A stretch of 64,000 nucleotides of DNA. It comes from Hymenobacter persicinus (GTDB taxonomy: Bacteria; Bacteroidota; Bacteroidia; Cytophagales; Hymenobacteraceae). The notes under the pieces are model-generated. The model saw only the letters and a program-made list of their open reading frames with translations. It searched no databases and was not told the DNA's origin. Of the stretch, positions 33,075 through 43,640 are shown piece after piece; the stretch's first letter is position 1; each line of letters begins with the position of its first letter. The stretch is from NCBI RefSeq assembly GCF_004167665.1, contig NZ_SEWE01000020.1, forward strand, positions 1 to 64,000, given 5' to 3'. Made by a program: the position numbers and the translations under genes.

Positions 33075-35192
33075 ATGGAAAATTTCGTCGTTTCGGCCCG
33101 CAAATACCGTCCTGCCACGTTTCGGAGCGTGGTAGGCCAGCAGCACGTTACTACCACGCTGCAGAACGCCATTGTCAGCAAGCACCTGGCCCAGGCCTTC
33201 CTGTTTTGCGGCCCCCGGGGCGTGGGCAAAACCACCTGCGCCCGGATTCTGGCCAAGACCATCAACTGCGAGTTTGTGGAGGAGCACGTGCGCCAGGGCC
33301 GCTCCGTATCGGAGCTGCTGCAAACCCGGCCCGACATCGTGCCCGCCGCCCTGCAGCAGGCCGCCGACCCCGACAACACGCCGTTTGAGCTCGAAGCCTG
33401 CGGCCAGTGCAGCTCCTGCCGGGCTTTCCAGGAAAATGCCTCGTTCAACGTGCACGAGCTCGACGCGGCCTCCAACAACTCCGTCGAAGACATTCGCAGC
33501 CTCGTGGAGCAGGTGCGCTACGCTCCCCAGCAGGGCCGCTTCAAGGTCTATATCATCGACGAGGTGCACATGCTCTCGAATGCGGCCTTCAACGCCTTTC
33601 TCAAGACGCTGGAGGAGCCGCCGTCCTACGCCATTTTCATTCTGGCTACCACCGAGCGGCACAAGATTATTCCGACCATCCTCTCCCGCTGCCAGATCTT
33701 CGACTTCAACCGGATCCGGGTCGACGACATCCGCGGGCACCTGCGCTACGTGGCCACCCAGGAGAAAATCGGGGCCGAGGACGACGCCCTGCACCTGCTG
33801 GCCCAGAAAGCCGACGGCGGCCTGCGCGACGCGCTGAGCATGTTCGACCAGATGGTGACCTTCGCCGGCCACAACCTGACCTACAAGGACGTGGTCCAGA
33901 ACCTGCACATTCTGGACTACGAGTACTATTTCCGCCTCATCGACGCCCTGCTGACCGAGAATCTGAGCGGCACGCTGCTGCTGCTCGACGAGGTGATGCA
34001 GAACGGCTTCGACCTGCACAACTTCGTGGTGGGTGCCGCCGAGCACCTGCGCGGGCTGCTGGTGTGCAAAGACCCGATTACTGTGCAGCTGCTGGAAGTC
34101 TCGGACGGCATCCGGGCCCGCTACGTGCAGCAGGCCCAGGCCGCGTCGCTGGCTTTTCTGCTCTCGGCCCTGAACCTGGTCAGCCAGTGCGACCGGGAAT
34201 TCAAACAAGCCAAAAACCAGCGCCTGCACGTCGAGCTTACCCTCATGAAGCTGGCCTACCTAAACGGGGCCGTGCAGTTTGCCCGCGACCTGAGCGGTTC
34301 CGCCTCGGCCCCCAACGGCGAGGCGAAAAAAAAAACTAGTATAGCCCCGCCGGCCGCAGCTGCCGTACCGGCCAGCGCCCCGGCCCCAACCGCGCCGATG
34401 CCGGCTCCTGTTGCCGCCAGCCGCCCAACCAGTTCCCCGGCCCCCAGCCAACCATTGGCCCACGCCCCTGCCGACCCGGAGCCCATTGTGCCCATCGACA
34501 GCGGCGTGGAAGAGCTGCACGACACGCCCAGCATCGAGGATGAGGCCGCCACGGAGGTGCCCGCCACCCGCCAGCTGCGCGACACGGTGCCCCACGTTGA
34601 AATCGGGCGACCCAGCATTGCCGGCCACGAGCCGGGCCAGCCGGCCGTGACGGCGGCGCCCCTGCCCCCGCCCCGCCCCGGGCAGGCGGCTCCCAAGCCC
34701 ATCAGCCTCGGCACCAAACTGCCGGGCCTGGGCTCCTTGAAGGAAATGCAGGCCCAGCGCGAGCAGCAGGCCGCCGCCAGCAAGGCCCCCGTGGAAGCCG
34801 AGTACAGCGGGCCCACCACCGGCCTGCCAACCATCGACGAGGCCGTGCTGCAGCGCGTCTGGGCCGAGCTGACGCAGGAGCGCAAAGACCACAGCCTGAG
34901 CGAATACACCATCCTCAACCGCCCGATTCAGGCCAACGACCAGCACGTGATTGTGCTGCGCGTCGACAACCCGATTCAGGAAGACCAGTTCAACGAGTTT
35001 CGGGCCGGCTTCCTGGGCGAGCTGCGCCGCCGCACTGGCTACCCCCGCCTCAACGTGCAGACCGAAATAGTGGAGCGCGTGGATACTGGCCGCAAGCTTT
35101 ACACCTCTTCCGACAAGCTGGAATACTTGGTCGAGAAGTTTCCGATGCTGGCCCAGATGAAGCAGCGCCTGGGGCTGGACGCAGATTTCTAA
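33075..35192 (+). CDS. dnaX: DNA polymerase III tau (and probably gamma) subunit
   Basis: A 705-aa clamp-loader ATPase of the replisome. It starts MENFVVSARKYRPATFRSVVGQ; Walker A is GPRGVGKT at 46-53; a zinc module has CGQCSSC; the Walker B region reads IIDEVHML; LEEPPSYAIFILATTERHKI and the arginine-finger area follow. After the third domain (about residue 415) comes a Pro/Ala-rich linker to ~560 and the tau-specific C-terminus. At codon 418 an A10 run with an immediate shifted-frame TAG suggests a shorter gamma form of about 421 aa. A first in-frame codon upstream (33060) is less likely than this ATG. Confidence 0.95.
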   Translation: MENFVVSARKYRPATFRSVVGQQHVTTTLQNAIVSKHLAQAFLFCGPRGVGKTTCARILAKTINCEFVEEHVRQGRSVSELLQTRPDIVPAALQQAADPDNTPFELEACGQCSSCRAFQENASFNVHELDAASNNSVEDIRSLVEQVRYAPQQGRFKVYIIDEVHMLSNAAFNAFLKTLEEPPSYAIFILATTERHKIIPTILSRCQIFDFNRIRVDDIRGHLRYVATQEKIGAEDDALHLLAQKADGGLRDALSMFDQMVTFAGHNLTYKDVVQNLHILDYEYYFRLIDALLTENLSGTLLLLDEVMQNGFDLHNFVVGAAEHLRGLLVCKDPITVQLLEVSDGIRARYVQQAQAASLAFLLSALNLVSQCDREFKQAKNQRLHVELTLMKLAYLNGAVQFARDLSGSASAPNGEAKKKTSIAPPAAAAVPASAPAPTAPMPAPVAASRPTSSPAPSQPLAHAPADPEPIVPIDSGVEELHDTPSIEDEAATEVPATRQLRDTVPHVEIGRPSIAGHEPGQPAVTAAPLPPPRPGQAAPKPISLGTKLPGLGSLKEMQAQREQQAAASKAPVEAEYSGPTTGLPTIDEAVLQRVWAELTQERKDHSLSEYTILNRPIQANDQHVIVLRVDNPIQEDQFNEFRAGFLGELRRRTGYPRLNVQTEIVERVDTGRKLYTSSDKLEYLVEKFPMLAQMKQRLGLDADF
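34326..34339 (+). promoter_or_regulatory. A10 slippage site in dnaX with immediate out-of-frame stop
   Basis: Ten A (34326-34335) encode Lys418-Lys420 in frame. A -1 ribosomal slip, or one extra A in the mRNA, gives AAC then TAG (34337-34339). The place, just after domain III, is where E. coli (-1 frameshift) and Thermus (transcriptional slippage on A9) make gamma. Confidence 0.65.
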
Positions 35193-35266
35193 GCCCCGAA
35201 TTTTAGCTTCCGCGCCCGGCGCTACGGTTCAGCTTACGCAGCCCTCCGCTCCGGATTCCGTCCTTG

Positions 35267-35292
35267 AAAAGCCCTCCAAACGGGGGGCTTTT
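35267..35292. terminator. Terminator after dnaX
   Basis: AAAAGCCCTCC / GGGGGGCTTTT stem with a four-base loop and a T5 run (one G-T-type mismatch in the stem), 75 bp after the dnaX stop. Confidence 0.75.
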
Positions 35293-35380
35293 TGCGTTCC
35301 TATAAAGAAAATTTTCCACTTCGCGCCCGCCGGGGGCCTTTGCCGGGGCGTTGGCGTTTTTAATTGCCATAGTAGCCGCC

Positions 35381-35388
35381 TATCTTTG
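35381..35388 (+). promoter_or_regulatory. -7 promoter element of the M16 peptidase gene
   Basis: TATCTTTG matches TAnnTTTG and lies 41 bp before the GTG start. A -33 element at the usual spacing is not clear. Confidence 0.4.
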
Positions 35389-35429
35389 GTTCCTTATTGC
35401 CCTGCCCTGAATACCGCCCGGAACATCCT

Positions 35430-38400
35430 GTGAAAAAATCATTTCTGCTTTTATTTCCGGCGTTGGCAGCGTTGAGCCTTACCCAGTGTCAGACCAGCAA
35501 ACCCGCGGTTTCGAGCACGGCTCCGGCTTCCACTACCCCGGCGGCCTCCCCCGCCCAGCCCAAGGAATACAAGTACGAAACGGTCGCCGGCGACCCGCTC
35601 AAGGCCCGCATCTACACCCTCGACAACGGCCTGACGGTTTACCTCTCCGACTACAAGGACGCCCCCCGGATTCAGACCTACCTGGCCGTGCGCGCCGGCT
35701 CCAAAAACGACCCGGCTTCGGCCACTGGCCTGGCCCACTACCTCGAGCACATGGTGTTCAAGGGCACTTCCCGCCTGGGCACCCAGAACTGGGCCGCCGA
35801 AAAGCCCGAGCTCGACAAGATTGAGGCTCTCTACGAGGTCTACCGCACCCAGACCGACGCGGCGGCGCGCAAGAAGCTCTACCACCAGATTGACTCCGTG
35901 TCGGGGGTGGCGGCCAAGTATGCCGTGGCCAACGAGTACGACAAGGTGATGGGCGCCATCGGGGCCAAGGGCTCCAACGCCTACACCTCCGTCGAGCAGA
36001 CCGTGTACCAGGAAGACATTCCCTCGAATCAGCTCGAAAAGTGGGCGGCCATTCAGAGTGAGCGGCTCGGGGAGCTGGTGCCACGCCTGTTTCACACCGA
36101 GCTGGAGGCCGTGTACGAGGAGAAGAACCGCGGCCTCGACAATGACTTCAGCAAGGAGTACGAGGCTTTGAACCGCAGCCTCTACCCTACCCACCCCTAC
36201 GGCACCCAGACTACCATCGGCACGATTCAGCACCTGCAGAATCCGTCGATAACCGAGATTAAGAAGTATTTCGGCCAGTACTACGGGCCCAACAACGTGG
36301 CTTTGTGCCTGTCCGGCGACCTAGACTACGACCAGACCATCCGCGTCATTGACCAGTACTTCGGCAAGCTGCAAAGCCGGCCGGTGCCCGCCTTCACGCC
36401 CGCCCAGGAAGCGCCCCTTACCGCGCCCGTGGTGCAGGAAGTGGTGGGCCCCGACGCGGAAAACGTGATGGTCGGCTTCCGCTTCCCCGGTACCACCACC
36501 CACGAGGCCCTGCTGGTGCGCATGATTGACAAGGTCCTGACCAACGGCCAGGCCGGACTCATCGACCTGAACCTGAACCAGCAGCAGAAGGTGCTGCAGG
36601 CCACCAGCTTCGCCGACGTCAACAACGACTACACTTCCCACGTGCTCTACGGCACGCCCCGGCAGGGCCAGAGCCTGGCCGCCGTGCGGGATTTGCTGCT
36701 GGCTCAGCTCGAGGAAATCAAGCAAGGGAACTTCCCCGACTGGCTGATTCCGGCCATCATCAATAACGAGCAGCTCCAGCGCACCAAGAGCTACGAAAGC
36801 AACGAGGCCCGCGCCGGCGCCTTCGTGGCCGCCTTCGTGGCCCGCGAGAACTGGCAGGACTTCCTGGCCCAGTACGAGGAGTTCGGCAAAATCACCAAGG
36901 CTGAGGTCGTGGCTTTTGCCAAGCAGAACTACGGCCCGAACTACGCCCTGATCTACAAGCGCACCGGTAAGGATTTGACCACGGCCAAGGTGGTGAAGCC
37001 CGCCATTACGCCGGTGCCCGTCAACCGCGACGCGGCTTCGGCTTTCTACCAGGAAGTCACGGCCCAGAAGGCGCCCGAGCTCCGGCCGGTGTTCCTCGAC
37101 TACAAAAAGGACATTCAGGAGCTCAAACTGGCTTCCGGCGTGCCGGTGTACTACACCCGCAACACCGAAAACCAGCTCTTCAACCTGTACTACGTGCTCG
37201 ACCTGGGCACCAACAACGACCCGCGCCTGGGCCTGGCCGCCGACTACCTGCAGTACCTGGGCACCGACAAATACACCGCCGCCCAGCTTCAGCAGGAGTT
37301 CTACAAGCTGGGCTGCTCGTTCGGCGTGAGCAGCGGCCCCGACCGGGTGTTCGTCAGCCTCAGTGGCCTCGACCGGAACCTGGAGCCGGCCCTGCAGCTG
37401 TTCGAAAGCCTGCTCGCCAACCCCAAGCCGGATGCCGCGGCCCTAAAGAACATGGTGGCCGGCACGCTCAAGGCCCGCAAGGATGCCAAGCTCAACAAGC
37501 AGGTGATTCTGCAGCAGGCGTTGGTCAACTACGCCAAGTACGGCCCCAAGAACCCCTTCACCAGCCAGCTCAGCGAGAAGCAGCTTAAAGCTCTCAAGCC
37601 CCAGGACCTCACGGCCCTGACCAAGAAGCTCACCAGCTACCAGCACCGGGTGCTGTACTACGGACCGCGCAAAACGGCGGGGCCAGCGGCCGAGGTAACG
37701 AGCAAGCACTACGATGGCACGGGCACCGAGGAAATGCAGGCTCAGGGGCTGACGGACGTACTGAACCAACTGCACAAGACGCCCGCCCCTCTCCTGCCCG
37801 TACCGGCCAACAAGGACTTCGCCGAGCTGCCCATCAACTCCCGCCAGGTGTACTGGGTCGACTACAACATGGTGCAGGCCGAAATCCTGTTTCTGACCAA
37901 GGGCGACGTGTACGACAAGGCCCTGGTGCCCACTACCAGCCTCTACAACGAGTACTTCGGCGGCAGCATGGGCAGCATTGTGTTTCAGGAATTGCGCGAA
38001 TCCAAGGCCCTGGCCTACGCCGTGTCGTCGAGCTACGCCAACGCCAGCAAGCTGGGCCGCTCCAACTACATCCTCTCCTACATCGGCGCGCAGTCCGACA
38101 AGGTGCCCGAGGCCATGGCCGGCATGGAAGCCCTGCTCACCGACATGCCCGTGGCCGAAGCCAACCTGCAGATTGCCAAGGACGCCATCCGCAATAGCAT
38201 CGCCACCGAGCGCATCACCAAGGCCGACATCCTGTTCAGCTACGAGCGCGCCAAGCGCCTGGGCCTCGACTACGACCTGCGCCGCGACGTGTACGAGCAA
38301 GCCCCGAACCTGACTTTCGCCCAGCTCCAGCAGTTTCAGCAAGCCAAAATCAAGGGCCAGAACCAGACCATCCTGGTCATTGGCTCCAAAGACCGCCTCA

Positions 38401-38468
38401 ACTTCAAGGAGCTGGCCAAGTACGGGCAGCTCCACCAACTCACGCTGAAAGAGATTTTCGGCTACTGA
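35430..38468 (+). CDS. M16-family zinc metallopeptidase, lipoprotein
   Basis: A 1012-aa M16 (pitrilysin/insulinase-like) protein. With the GTG start at 35430 it has a lipoprotein signal peptide ending LSLTQC (Cys20); the ATG upstream would add an unlikely PCPEYRPEHP leader. The zinc motif HxxEH is HYLEH at 103-107 ([13 protein letters not shown]), and the third-ligand segment is [10 protein letters not shown] about 75 residues on. A second, inactive M16 half follows ([19 protein letters not shown]...[20 protein letters not shown]). Expected in the periplasm, degrading peptides. Confidence 0.9.
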   Translation: MKKSFLLLFPALAALSLTQCQTSKPAVSSTAPASTTPAASPAQPKEYKYETVAGDPLKARIYTLDNGLTVYLSDYKDAPRIQTYLAVRAGSKNDPASATGLAHYLEHMVFKGTSRLGTQNWAAEKPELDKIEALYEVYRTQTDAAARKKLYHQIDSVSGVAAKYAVANEYDKVMGAIGAKGSNAYTSVEQTVYQEDIPSNQLEKWAAIQSERLGELVPRLFHTELEAVYEEKNRGLDNDFSKEYEALNRSLYPTHPYGTQTTIGTIQHLQNPSITEIKKYFGQYYGPNNVALCLSGDLDYDQTIRVIDQYFGKLQSRPVPAFTPAQEAPLTAPVVQEVVGPDAENVMVGFRFPGTTTHEALLVRMIDKVLTNGQAGLIDLNLNQQQKVLQATSFADVNNDYTSHVLYGTPRQGQSLAAVRDLLLAQLEEIKQGNFPDWLIPAIINNEQLQRTKSYESNEARAGAFVAAFVARENWQDFLAQYEEFGKITKAEVVAFAKQNYGPNYALIYKRTGKDLTTAKVVKPAITPVPVNRDAASAFYQEVTAQKAPELRPVFLDYKKDIQELKLASGVPVYYTRNTENQLFNLYYVLDLGTNNDPRLGLAADYLQYLGTDKYTAAQLQQEFYKLGCSFGVSSGPDRVFVSLSGLDRNLEPALQLFESLLANPKPDAAALKNMVAGTLKARKDAKLNKQVILQQALVNYAKYGPKNPFTSQLSEKQLKALKPQDLTALTKKLTSYQHRVLYYGPRKTAGPAAEVTSKHYDGTGTEEMQAQGLTDVLNQLHKTPAPLLPVPANKDFAELPINSRQVYWVDYNMVQAEILFLTKGDVYDKALVPTTSLYNEYFGGSMGSIVFQELRESKALAYAVSSSYANASKLGRSNYILSYIGAQSDKVPEAMAGMEALLTDMPVAEANLQIAKDAIRNSIATERITKADILFSYERAKRLGLDYDLRRDVYEQAPNLTFAQLQQFQQAKIKGQNQTILVIGSKDRLNFKELAKYGQLHQLTLKEIFGY

Positions 38469-38477
38469 CGATTCGTT

Positions 38478-38558
38478 TTTGGTTTTTAGTTATTGGTTTT
38501 TGGCGATTCGCCCCGAAGCCAACGACCACGAACCAAAAACCAATAACTAAAAACCAAA
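38478..38558. repeat. 26-bp perfect inverted repeat between the M16 gene and icd
   Basis: Arms 38478-38503 and 38533-38558 are exact inverse complements (left arm starts TTTGGTTTTTAGTTATTGG), with a 29-nt loop. It is AT-rich and word-like, similar in style to the spacers at 15139-15231 and 62200-62270. It may terminate the M16 transcript or shield icd mRNA. Confidence 0.75.
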
Positions 38559-38599
38559 CACTAAATAACCGCCACCTTACCCCTGGCACCTTTTTAACA

Positions 38600-39865
<1,266 letters not shown>

Positions 39866-39893
39866 CAGCTTGGCTTTTGCCAATTAGACAACG

Positions 39894-39931
39894 AAAACCC
39901 CGCGTTGGCTGTAAGGCCGGCGCGGGGTTTT
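39894..39931. terminator. Terminator after icd
   Basis: AAAACCCCGCG / CGCGGGGTTTT stem, 11 bp, with a 16-nt loop that can add more pairs (TTGGC/GCCGG region) and T-runs on both sides. Confidence 0.8.
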
Positions 39932-40024
39932 CACATCAATACCACCGTTTTTGCAAACGGCAGTTTCCTTAGGTTTGCCTGGCCAATGTTCAGGGATTAG
40001 CTTGGTCCGGACAAATGGCTTAAT

Positions 40025-40429
40025 ATGGAAACGTCGAAGTCGCCGTTGTTGGCGTTTTTTGAGAAAAGCCCGTTGGCATTCACGATGGGGACCCTGCTGC
40101 TGCTCGTGGTGTGCTACGTCCGGGTGATTTCGCCACACTCGCTGGTAGAGGCCTATTACGAAAGCCAAGTACATGCCCGCATTAATCGGGTCGGGGTTGA
40201 GCATGGTGAAATAATTGTGTCGCCGAGGGGCAACAGCGTACTGAACTCCAGCGTGTTATACGCTCCCTCCCCATGCAAGGCGTATGTGCGGACGAACGAC
40301 AGCGTGGTAAAGGAGGCCGGAAGCCGCTACCTGACCGTTTTTCGCGACAGCGGCCGCTGGCAAGTGACCACGACGTGGGATTATGAAGCTGCGACAAATC
40401 CAGTGGAGCGAAGGCATTGGCCCAAGTAA
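40025..40429 (+). CDS. Hypothetical membrane-anchored protein
   Basis: A 134-aa protein with one hydrophobic helix at about 15-35 (LAFTMGTLLLLVVCYVRV) and a soluble C-terminal part, SVLYAPSPCKAYVRTNDSVVK...YLTVFRDSGRWQVTTTWDYE. I do not recognise it. First of a row of small genes separated by a common ~33-bp repeat; copy R1 starts 13 bp after its stop. Confidence 0.5.
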   Translation: METSKSPLLAFFEKSPLAFTMGTLLLLVVCYVRVISPHSLVEAYYESQVHARINRVGVEHGEIIVSPRGNSVLNSSVLYAPSPCKAYVRTNDSVVKEAGSRYLTVFRDSGRWQVTTTWDYEAATNPVERRHWPK

Positions 40430-40442
40430 GATCAATAGTACC

Positions 40443-40475
40443 CTCGTTTAGATATTTGGACCCTTTTCTTGAACC
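40443..40475 (+). repeat. Dispersed ~33-bp repeat, copy R1
   Basis: CTCGTTTAGATATTTGGACC then CTTTTCTTGAACC. Same orientation as R2-R5; matches R4 at about 29 of 33 positions by eye. Downstream of the 40025 gene and upstream of the 40541 gene. Confidence 0.65.
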
Positions 40476-40540
40476 TTTGGAGATCCTAGCTTCATCCGAC
40501 CGCATTAGCACTCGAAGCAAGGCACCATGATCCGATAGCA

Positions 40541-40810
40541 ATGAACGCCAAATCCATTTTTTTACTCCTACTCCGAGGCTACACGGGATTCTACTTTACC
40601 CTCTCCTTACTGTTAGGAATTCTATCACTTGTTGGGGTTGTTCCTGCTACGCTGAACGACAAATCCTATTATGGCATTCAAGGATTAGGGATTTACGTCT
40701 TGTTTTCGCCCTTTGTCATCTTGATCCTGATTTTCTCCACTTGGATCTTTATCGCCCCAGGGCTTGCCCTTTACAATCTCGTCTGGGCACGAATAAAAGG
40801 CCATAAATAG
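40541..40810 (+). CDS. Small membrane protein
   Basis: An 89-aa protein that is mostly hydrophobic: helices at about 5-33 (FLLLLRGYTGFYFTLSLLLG) and 50-80. I do not recognise it. Flanked by repeat copies R1 and R2. Confidence 0.5.
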   Translation: MNAKSIFLLLLRGYTGFYFTLSLLLGILSLVGVVPATLNDKSYYGIQGLGIYVLFSPFVILILIFSTWIFIAPGLALYNLVWARIKGHK

Positions 40811-40871
40811 ACCTTGACTTTCCGAGAAGCTGCGGCTCTATATAAGATGCTTTACCTGGCTTTGGTAACTC

Positions 40872-40904
40872 CTCGTTTCGCTATTCGGACCGTTCTGCTG
40901 AACC
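40872..40904 (+). repeat. Dispersed ~33-bp repeat, copy R2
   Basis: CTCGTTTCGCTATTCGGACC then GTTCTGCTGAACC, followed by AGACGAGG, which can pair with the start (CCTCGT). Same orientation as the other copies; between the 40541 and 40942 genes. Confidence 0.65.
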
Positions 40905-40941
40905 AGACGAGGTACCTTCACCCGGCTCTTTCGCCATCCGC

Positions 40942-41259
40942 ATGAACCTACTAGACCTCACCATCCAATTAGCTAACCCGCATTCCCGGGATGCTTTTTT
41001 CCTTGACCACAGAGTGGACACCACCTCGGAGCATTTGTCTATCTATATGCACGGTGCGCCGGGTTTAGAGACGGCCATTGCGCTATTGGGCGTGGAAGAA
41101 ACGGACGAGGTGCTGGATTACTACAAAGACGGGGCACACTGGGTTAATTTCCTGCCCTTGTACATGGTCGAGGAGATAGTCGAGGGTGGCGTGGCCGCCC
41201 ATAAGAGCCCTGTTGAAATCGCCACCCGGGTGCTGGAATATGCTCGCAACGATGCCTAA
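40942..41259 (+). CDS. Hypothetical protein, possible immunity-type
   Basis: A 105-aa acidic soluble protein (LDLTIQLANPHSRDAFFLDHR, then LLGVEETDEVLDYYKDGAHW and EEIVEGGVAAHKSPVEIATRV). I do not recognise it; acidic single-domain proteins of this kind are common as immunity proteins, but there is no toxin gene nearby. Between repeats R2 and R3. Confidence 0.5.
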   Translation: MNLLDLTIQLANPHSRDAFFLDHRVDTTSEHLSIYMHGAPGLETAIALLGVEETDEVLDYYKDGAHWVNFLPLYMVEEIVEGGVAAHKSPVEIATRVLEYARNDA

Positions 41260-41316
41260 GACGCACAACACTCAAAAAGCAAGCGGACGAGGAACTAGCA
41301 GTTGGAAAGAATAATC

Positions 41317-41334
41317 CTCGTTTGGATTTCGGAC
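41317..41334 (+). repeat. Dispersed repeat, partial copy R3
   Basis: CTCGTTTGGATTTCGGAC matches the first half of the repeat with a 1-2 base shift, then degenerates. Located 57 bp after the 40942 gene. Confidence 0.45.
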
Positions 41335-41429
41335 TATCAAAGTGAGCAAAAGAAAAGTTGACGCTAGCTTATTGAGAAACAGCGTATGCAGCTAGAGATA
41401 GTTGCCCATGCGGTCTTGATATGACCAGC

Positions 41430-42959
41430 TTATTGCTTGATGATCCGCAGTTGCTGGTGCACTTTCTGGCTCGTTTCTACCAGGTATATTCCCGTTGGCA
41501 GGTCGCCCATCAGAATCTGCGCACCTTGGCCTTGTAGCTTCACACGGCCCAGCAAATCGCGCACGGTGTAGGTAGTAGAGGAGGGCAGGTGCAGTACATC
41601 CATTACAGGATTGGGGTACGCCTGCGCCGGCTCTACTCCAGGGGCCTGTATGGCAAGCGGCTGGCAACTCTGTAAGATAGCAGCTGGCGTGCAGCCAGCC
41701 GCGTTATTGTCAATAAAAGCCGAGCCATTCCGGCGCAGGTAACTGCAGATCCACGGCTGCGCGCAAGCGGCCAACAGAGGGTTATTCTGGATATACAATG
41801 ACGTGAGCGGGGCGTAAAAGCCAAAAGCAAAGCCTCGCTCAATACCCCGCAGCCGGGGGTTGTTTCTAATATAAATGATGGTTGGGGAACTGGCTCCTCT
41901 AAAGCCGGCAATGCTGTCCAGTTGGGTATTGTTCTGAACGCTGATATAGTTGGTAAAAGCAGCGCTTCGGAACCCGGAAATCACCGTTAGACCTGGATTG
42001 GTGTCGATGTTGACTACCTCGGAGGTGCTATTGTTAAACCCAGTGACGTTCAGCAGTACGGGATTGTTGTTGACATTGAGCTGCTGAACCCGTAGACCAC
42101 TAAAACCAGGAATGTCTTGCAATAGGGAGTTTCTAGCCACGATGCAGGTATTAGCCTGCAAGCCTCCATTGAAGCCGGCAAGGGTGGTCAGTCGGTTGCA
42201 GTCCTGAACAATCATGGAGGTGACGTTCCGCAAGTTGTTAAAGGCCGCAAGTCGTTGCAAGGTATTATTGAACGTGATGCTGAAGTAATCTACTGAGCTG
42301 AGCGAGCCGAACCCTATAATCTCTTCCAGGGCGGGGTTATTGCTGATGCTGAACTGGGAAGGCTCCCGGCTGTTTGGGCCCACCAACGTCGACAGGTTCG
42401 CAAAGCCGTTAATCGAGCGAAGGGCTGCGCATTGCGAAATAAAGAACAAACTGGTTGACTGCAGTGCATTAAACCCATTAATACCACCTAGCAAGGGGTT
42501 GCGGGTGATAGTGACCGTCCGAGCGGATCGGAGCAGGGGGAAGCCGGCAATAGCAGTTAAGCGGGGACAGTCGAGAATAGCCAGGTCTCCTCCAACGGAC
42601 TCCAGGCTTTGGAATGAATTTATGCCCAGGTTAGGATTAGTGGTGGCAGAACTAATACTAAAGTTGCCGCCGATAGTCCGGATATTGGCCAAGCCCTGAA
42701 GGCTGGTAAGGTCACTTACGGAGACGTACACCCCGCCGAGGACGGCAGTGATACCCGACAAAGGCGTTAAATCAACGATTTTGTCGGGGTCGGTAGAAGC
42801 GTTACTGCCACCATATATGGTAAGGCTCAAGGCGGTTGTGCAGCCGGAAGCGGCTACGTTGTTCACTTGCGTTTGCGACGTCAAGTTAAACGCGCACGGT
42901 TGCGCAGCCGCGAACCGGCTAACAGCGCATAGTAAAAAGATGAGTAGGAGTTGTTTCAT
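41430..42959 (-). CDS. Secreted leucine-rich/L-domain repeat protein with T9SS sorting domain
   Basis: A 509-aa exported protein. Signal peptide MKQLLLIFLLCAVSRFAAA; then an LRR/receptor-L-like solenoid, about fifteen repeats of 22-25 residues of the form L..I.GF..L....(F/I)I.NNP.L, e.g. SISNNPALEEIIGFGSL; a Cys cluster; and a type IX secretion sorting domain starting AYPNPVMDVLHLP and ending IYLVETSQKVHQQLRIIKQ. It is probably on the cell surface and may bind a ligand or surface. The start is the ATG ahead of the signal peptide. Confidence 0.8.
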   Translation of the reverse strand: MKQLLLIFLLCAVSRFAAAQPCAFNLTSQTQVNNVAASGCTTALSLTIYGGSNASTDPDKIVDLTPLSGITAVLGGVYVSVSDLTSLQGLANIRTIGGNFSISSATTNPNLGINSFQSLESVGGDLAILDCPRLTAIAGFPLLRSARTVTITRNPLLGGINGFNALQSTSLFFISQCAALRSINGFANLSTLVGPNSREPSQFSISNNPALEEIIGFGSLSSVDYFSITFNNTLQRLAAFNNLRNVTSMIVQDCNRLTTLAGFNGGLQANTCIVARNSLLQDIPGFSGLRVQQLNVNNNPVLLNVTGFNNSTSEVVNIDTNPGLTVISGFRSAAFTNYISVQNNTQLDSIAGFRGASSPTIIYIRNNPRLRGIERGFAFGFYAPLTSLYIQNNPLLAACAQPWICSYLRRNGSAFIDNNAAGCTPAAILQSCQPLAIQAPGVEPAQAYPNPVMDVLHLPSSTTYTVRDLLGRVKLQGQGAQILMGDLPTGIYLVETSQKVHQQLRIIKQ

Positions 42960-43143
42960 AGAGAAGGGAGAAAGCACAGTAGGAGTGTATGCCAGCCTTA
43001 TGGACATTTCTTTGCGCCGCAAAAAGCAATAGCGTGTTGCTCAAAGCGAGTGATTCACACAAAACTAAAAGCATATCCTCGCTAGTACAATACCTACCTG
43101 TAGGAACATGCTCTCCTTCACCATATTGGGGGTTGTACATGGG

Positions 43144-43175
43144 CTCGTTTAGATATTCGGACCGTTTTGCTGAAC
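43144..43175 (+). repeat. Dispersed ~33-bp repeat, copy R4
   Basis: CTCGTTTAGATATTCGGACC then GTTTTGCTGAAC, the most typical copy. It lies 8 bp beyond the 3' end of the minus-strand 43184 gene. The stretch 42960-43183 holds nothing else recognisable. Confidence 0.65.
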
Positions 43176-43183
43176 GCGGGGAC

Positions 43184-43492
43184 TTAGAGATAATCCAGCG
43201 TGTCCGGAGTCATGCGATGGGTAGTAAAGTCAGCCCAGTCGGCAAAAAAGGTGGTGTGGGGATACTGTGCATCCCCAGGCCCGCCCCAGGTAAGGTGTAC
43301 CACGGCCAGCCCACCATCTTCCAGTGCTACCAGCACATCATCCGTGCCCACATGTTTGCCCAAGAGAGTGCACTTGCACCCGTACAAAGGGTGCCCAGGC
43401 GCTAGTTCGCGCGCCATTTGAAGCTGAAAGGTGGCCTGCGTGCTTTCCGGCAAAGCAGCCCACGGTTCTTGCCAGGTATAGAAGAGTGACAT
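43184..43492 (-). CDS. Hypothetical protein
   Basis: A 102-aa soluble protein (LYGCKCTLLGKHVGTDDVLVALEDGGLAVVHLTWGG) that looks like a compact beta-rich immunity-type domain. I do not recognise it. It is on the opposite strand to its neighbours and is bracketed by repeats R4 and R5, as if inserted as a unit. Confidence 0.5.
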   Translation of the reverse strand: MSLFYTWQEPWAALPESTQATFQLQMARELAPGHPLYGCKCTLLGKHVGTDDVLVALEDGGLAVVHLTWGGPGDAQYPHTTFFADWADFTTHRMTPDTLDYL

Positions 43493-43549
43493 TGGTACGA
43501 TGTGATAGAGGCCACAAGTTAGTGCTCATAGCTTAGGGTAAATCATAGG

Positions 43550-43581
43550 CTCGTTTTTCTAGTCGGACCGTTTGGTTGAAC
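43550..43581 (+). repeat. Dispersed ~33-bp repeat, copy R5
   Basis: CTCGTTTTTCTAGTCGGACC then GTTTGGTTGAAC; 59 bp upstream of the 43641 start codon. Confidence 0.6.
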
Positions 43582-43640
43582 GCAGGAGCTATGTTCCGTA
43601 CTTGCACCCGGTGCCACCGTCTGCTTCTTCTGTTATTCCC

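Noticed and set aside
40443-43581. Integron attC sites as explanation of the 33-bp repeats
   Set aside because: They lack the GTTRRRY/RYYYAAC core pair and the long palindromic form of attC; no integron integrase nearby.
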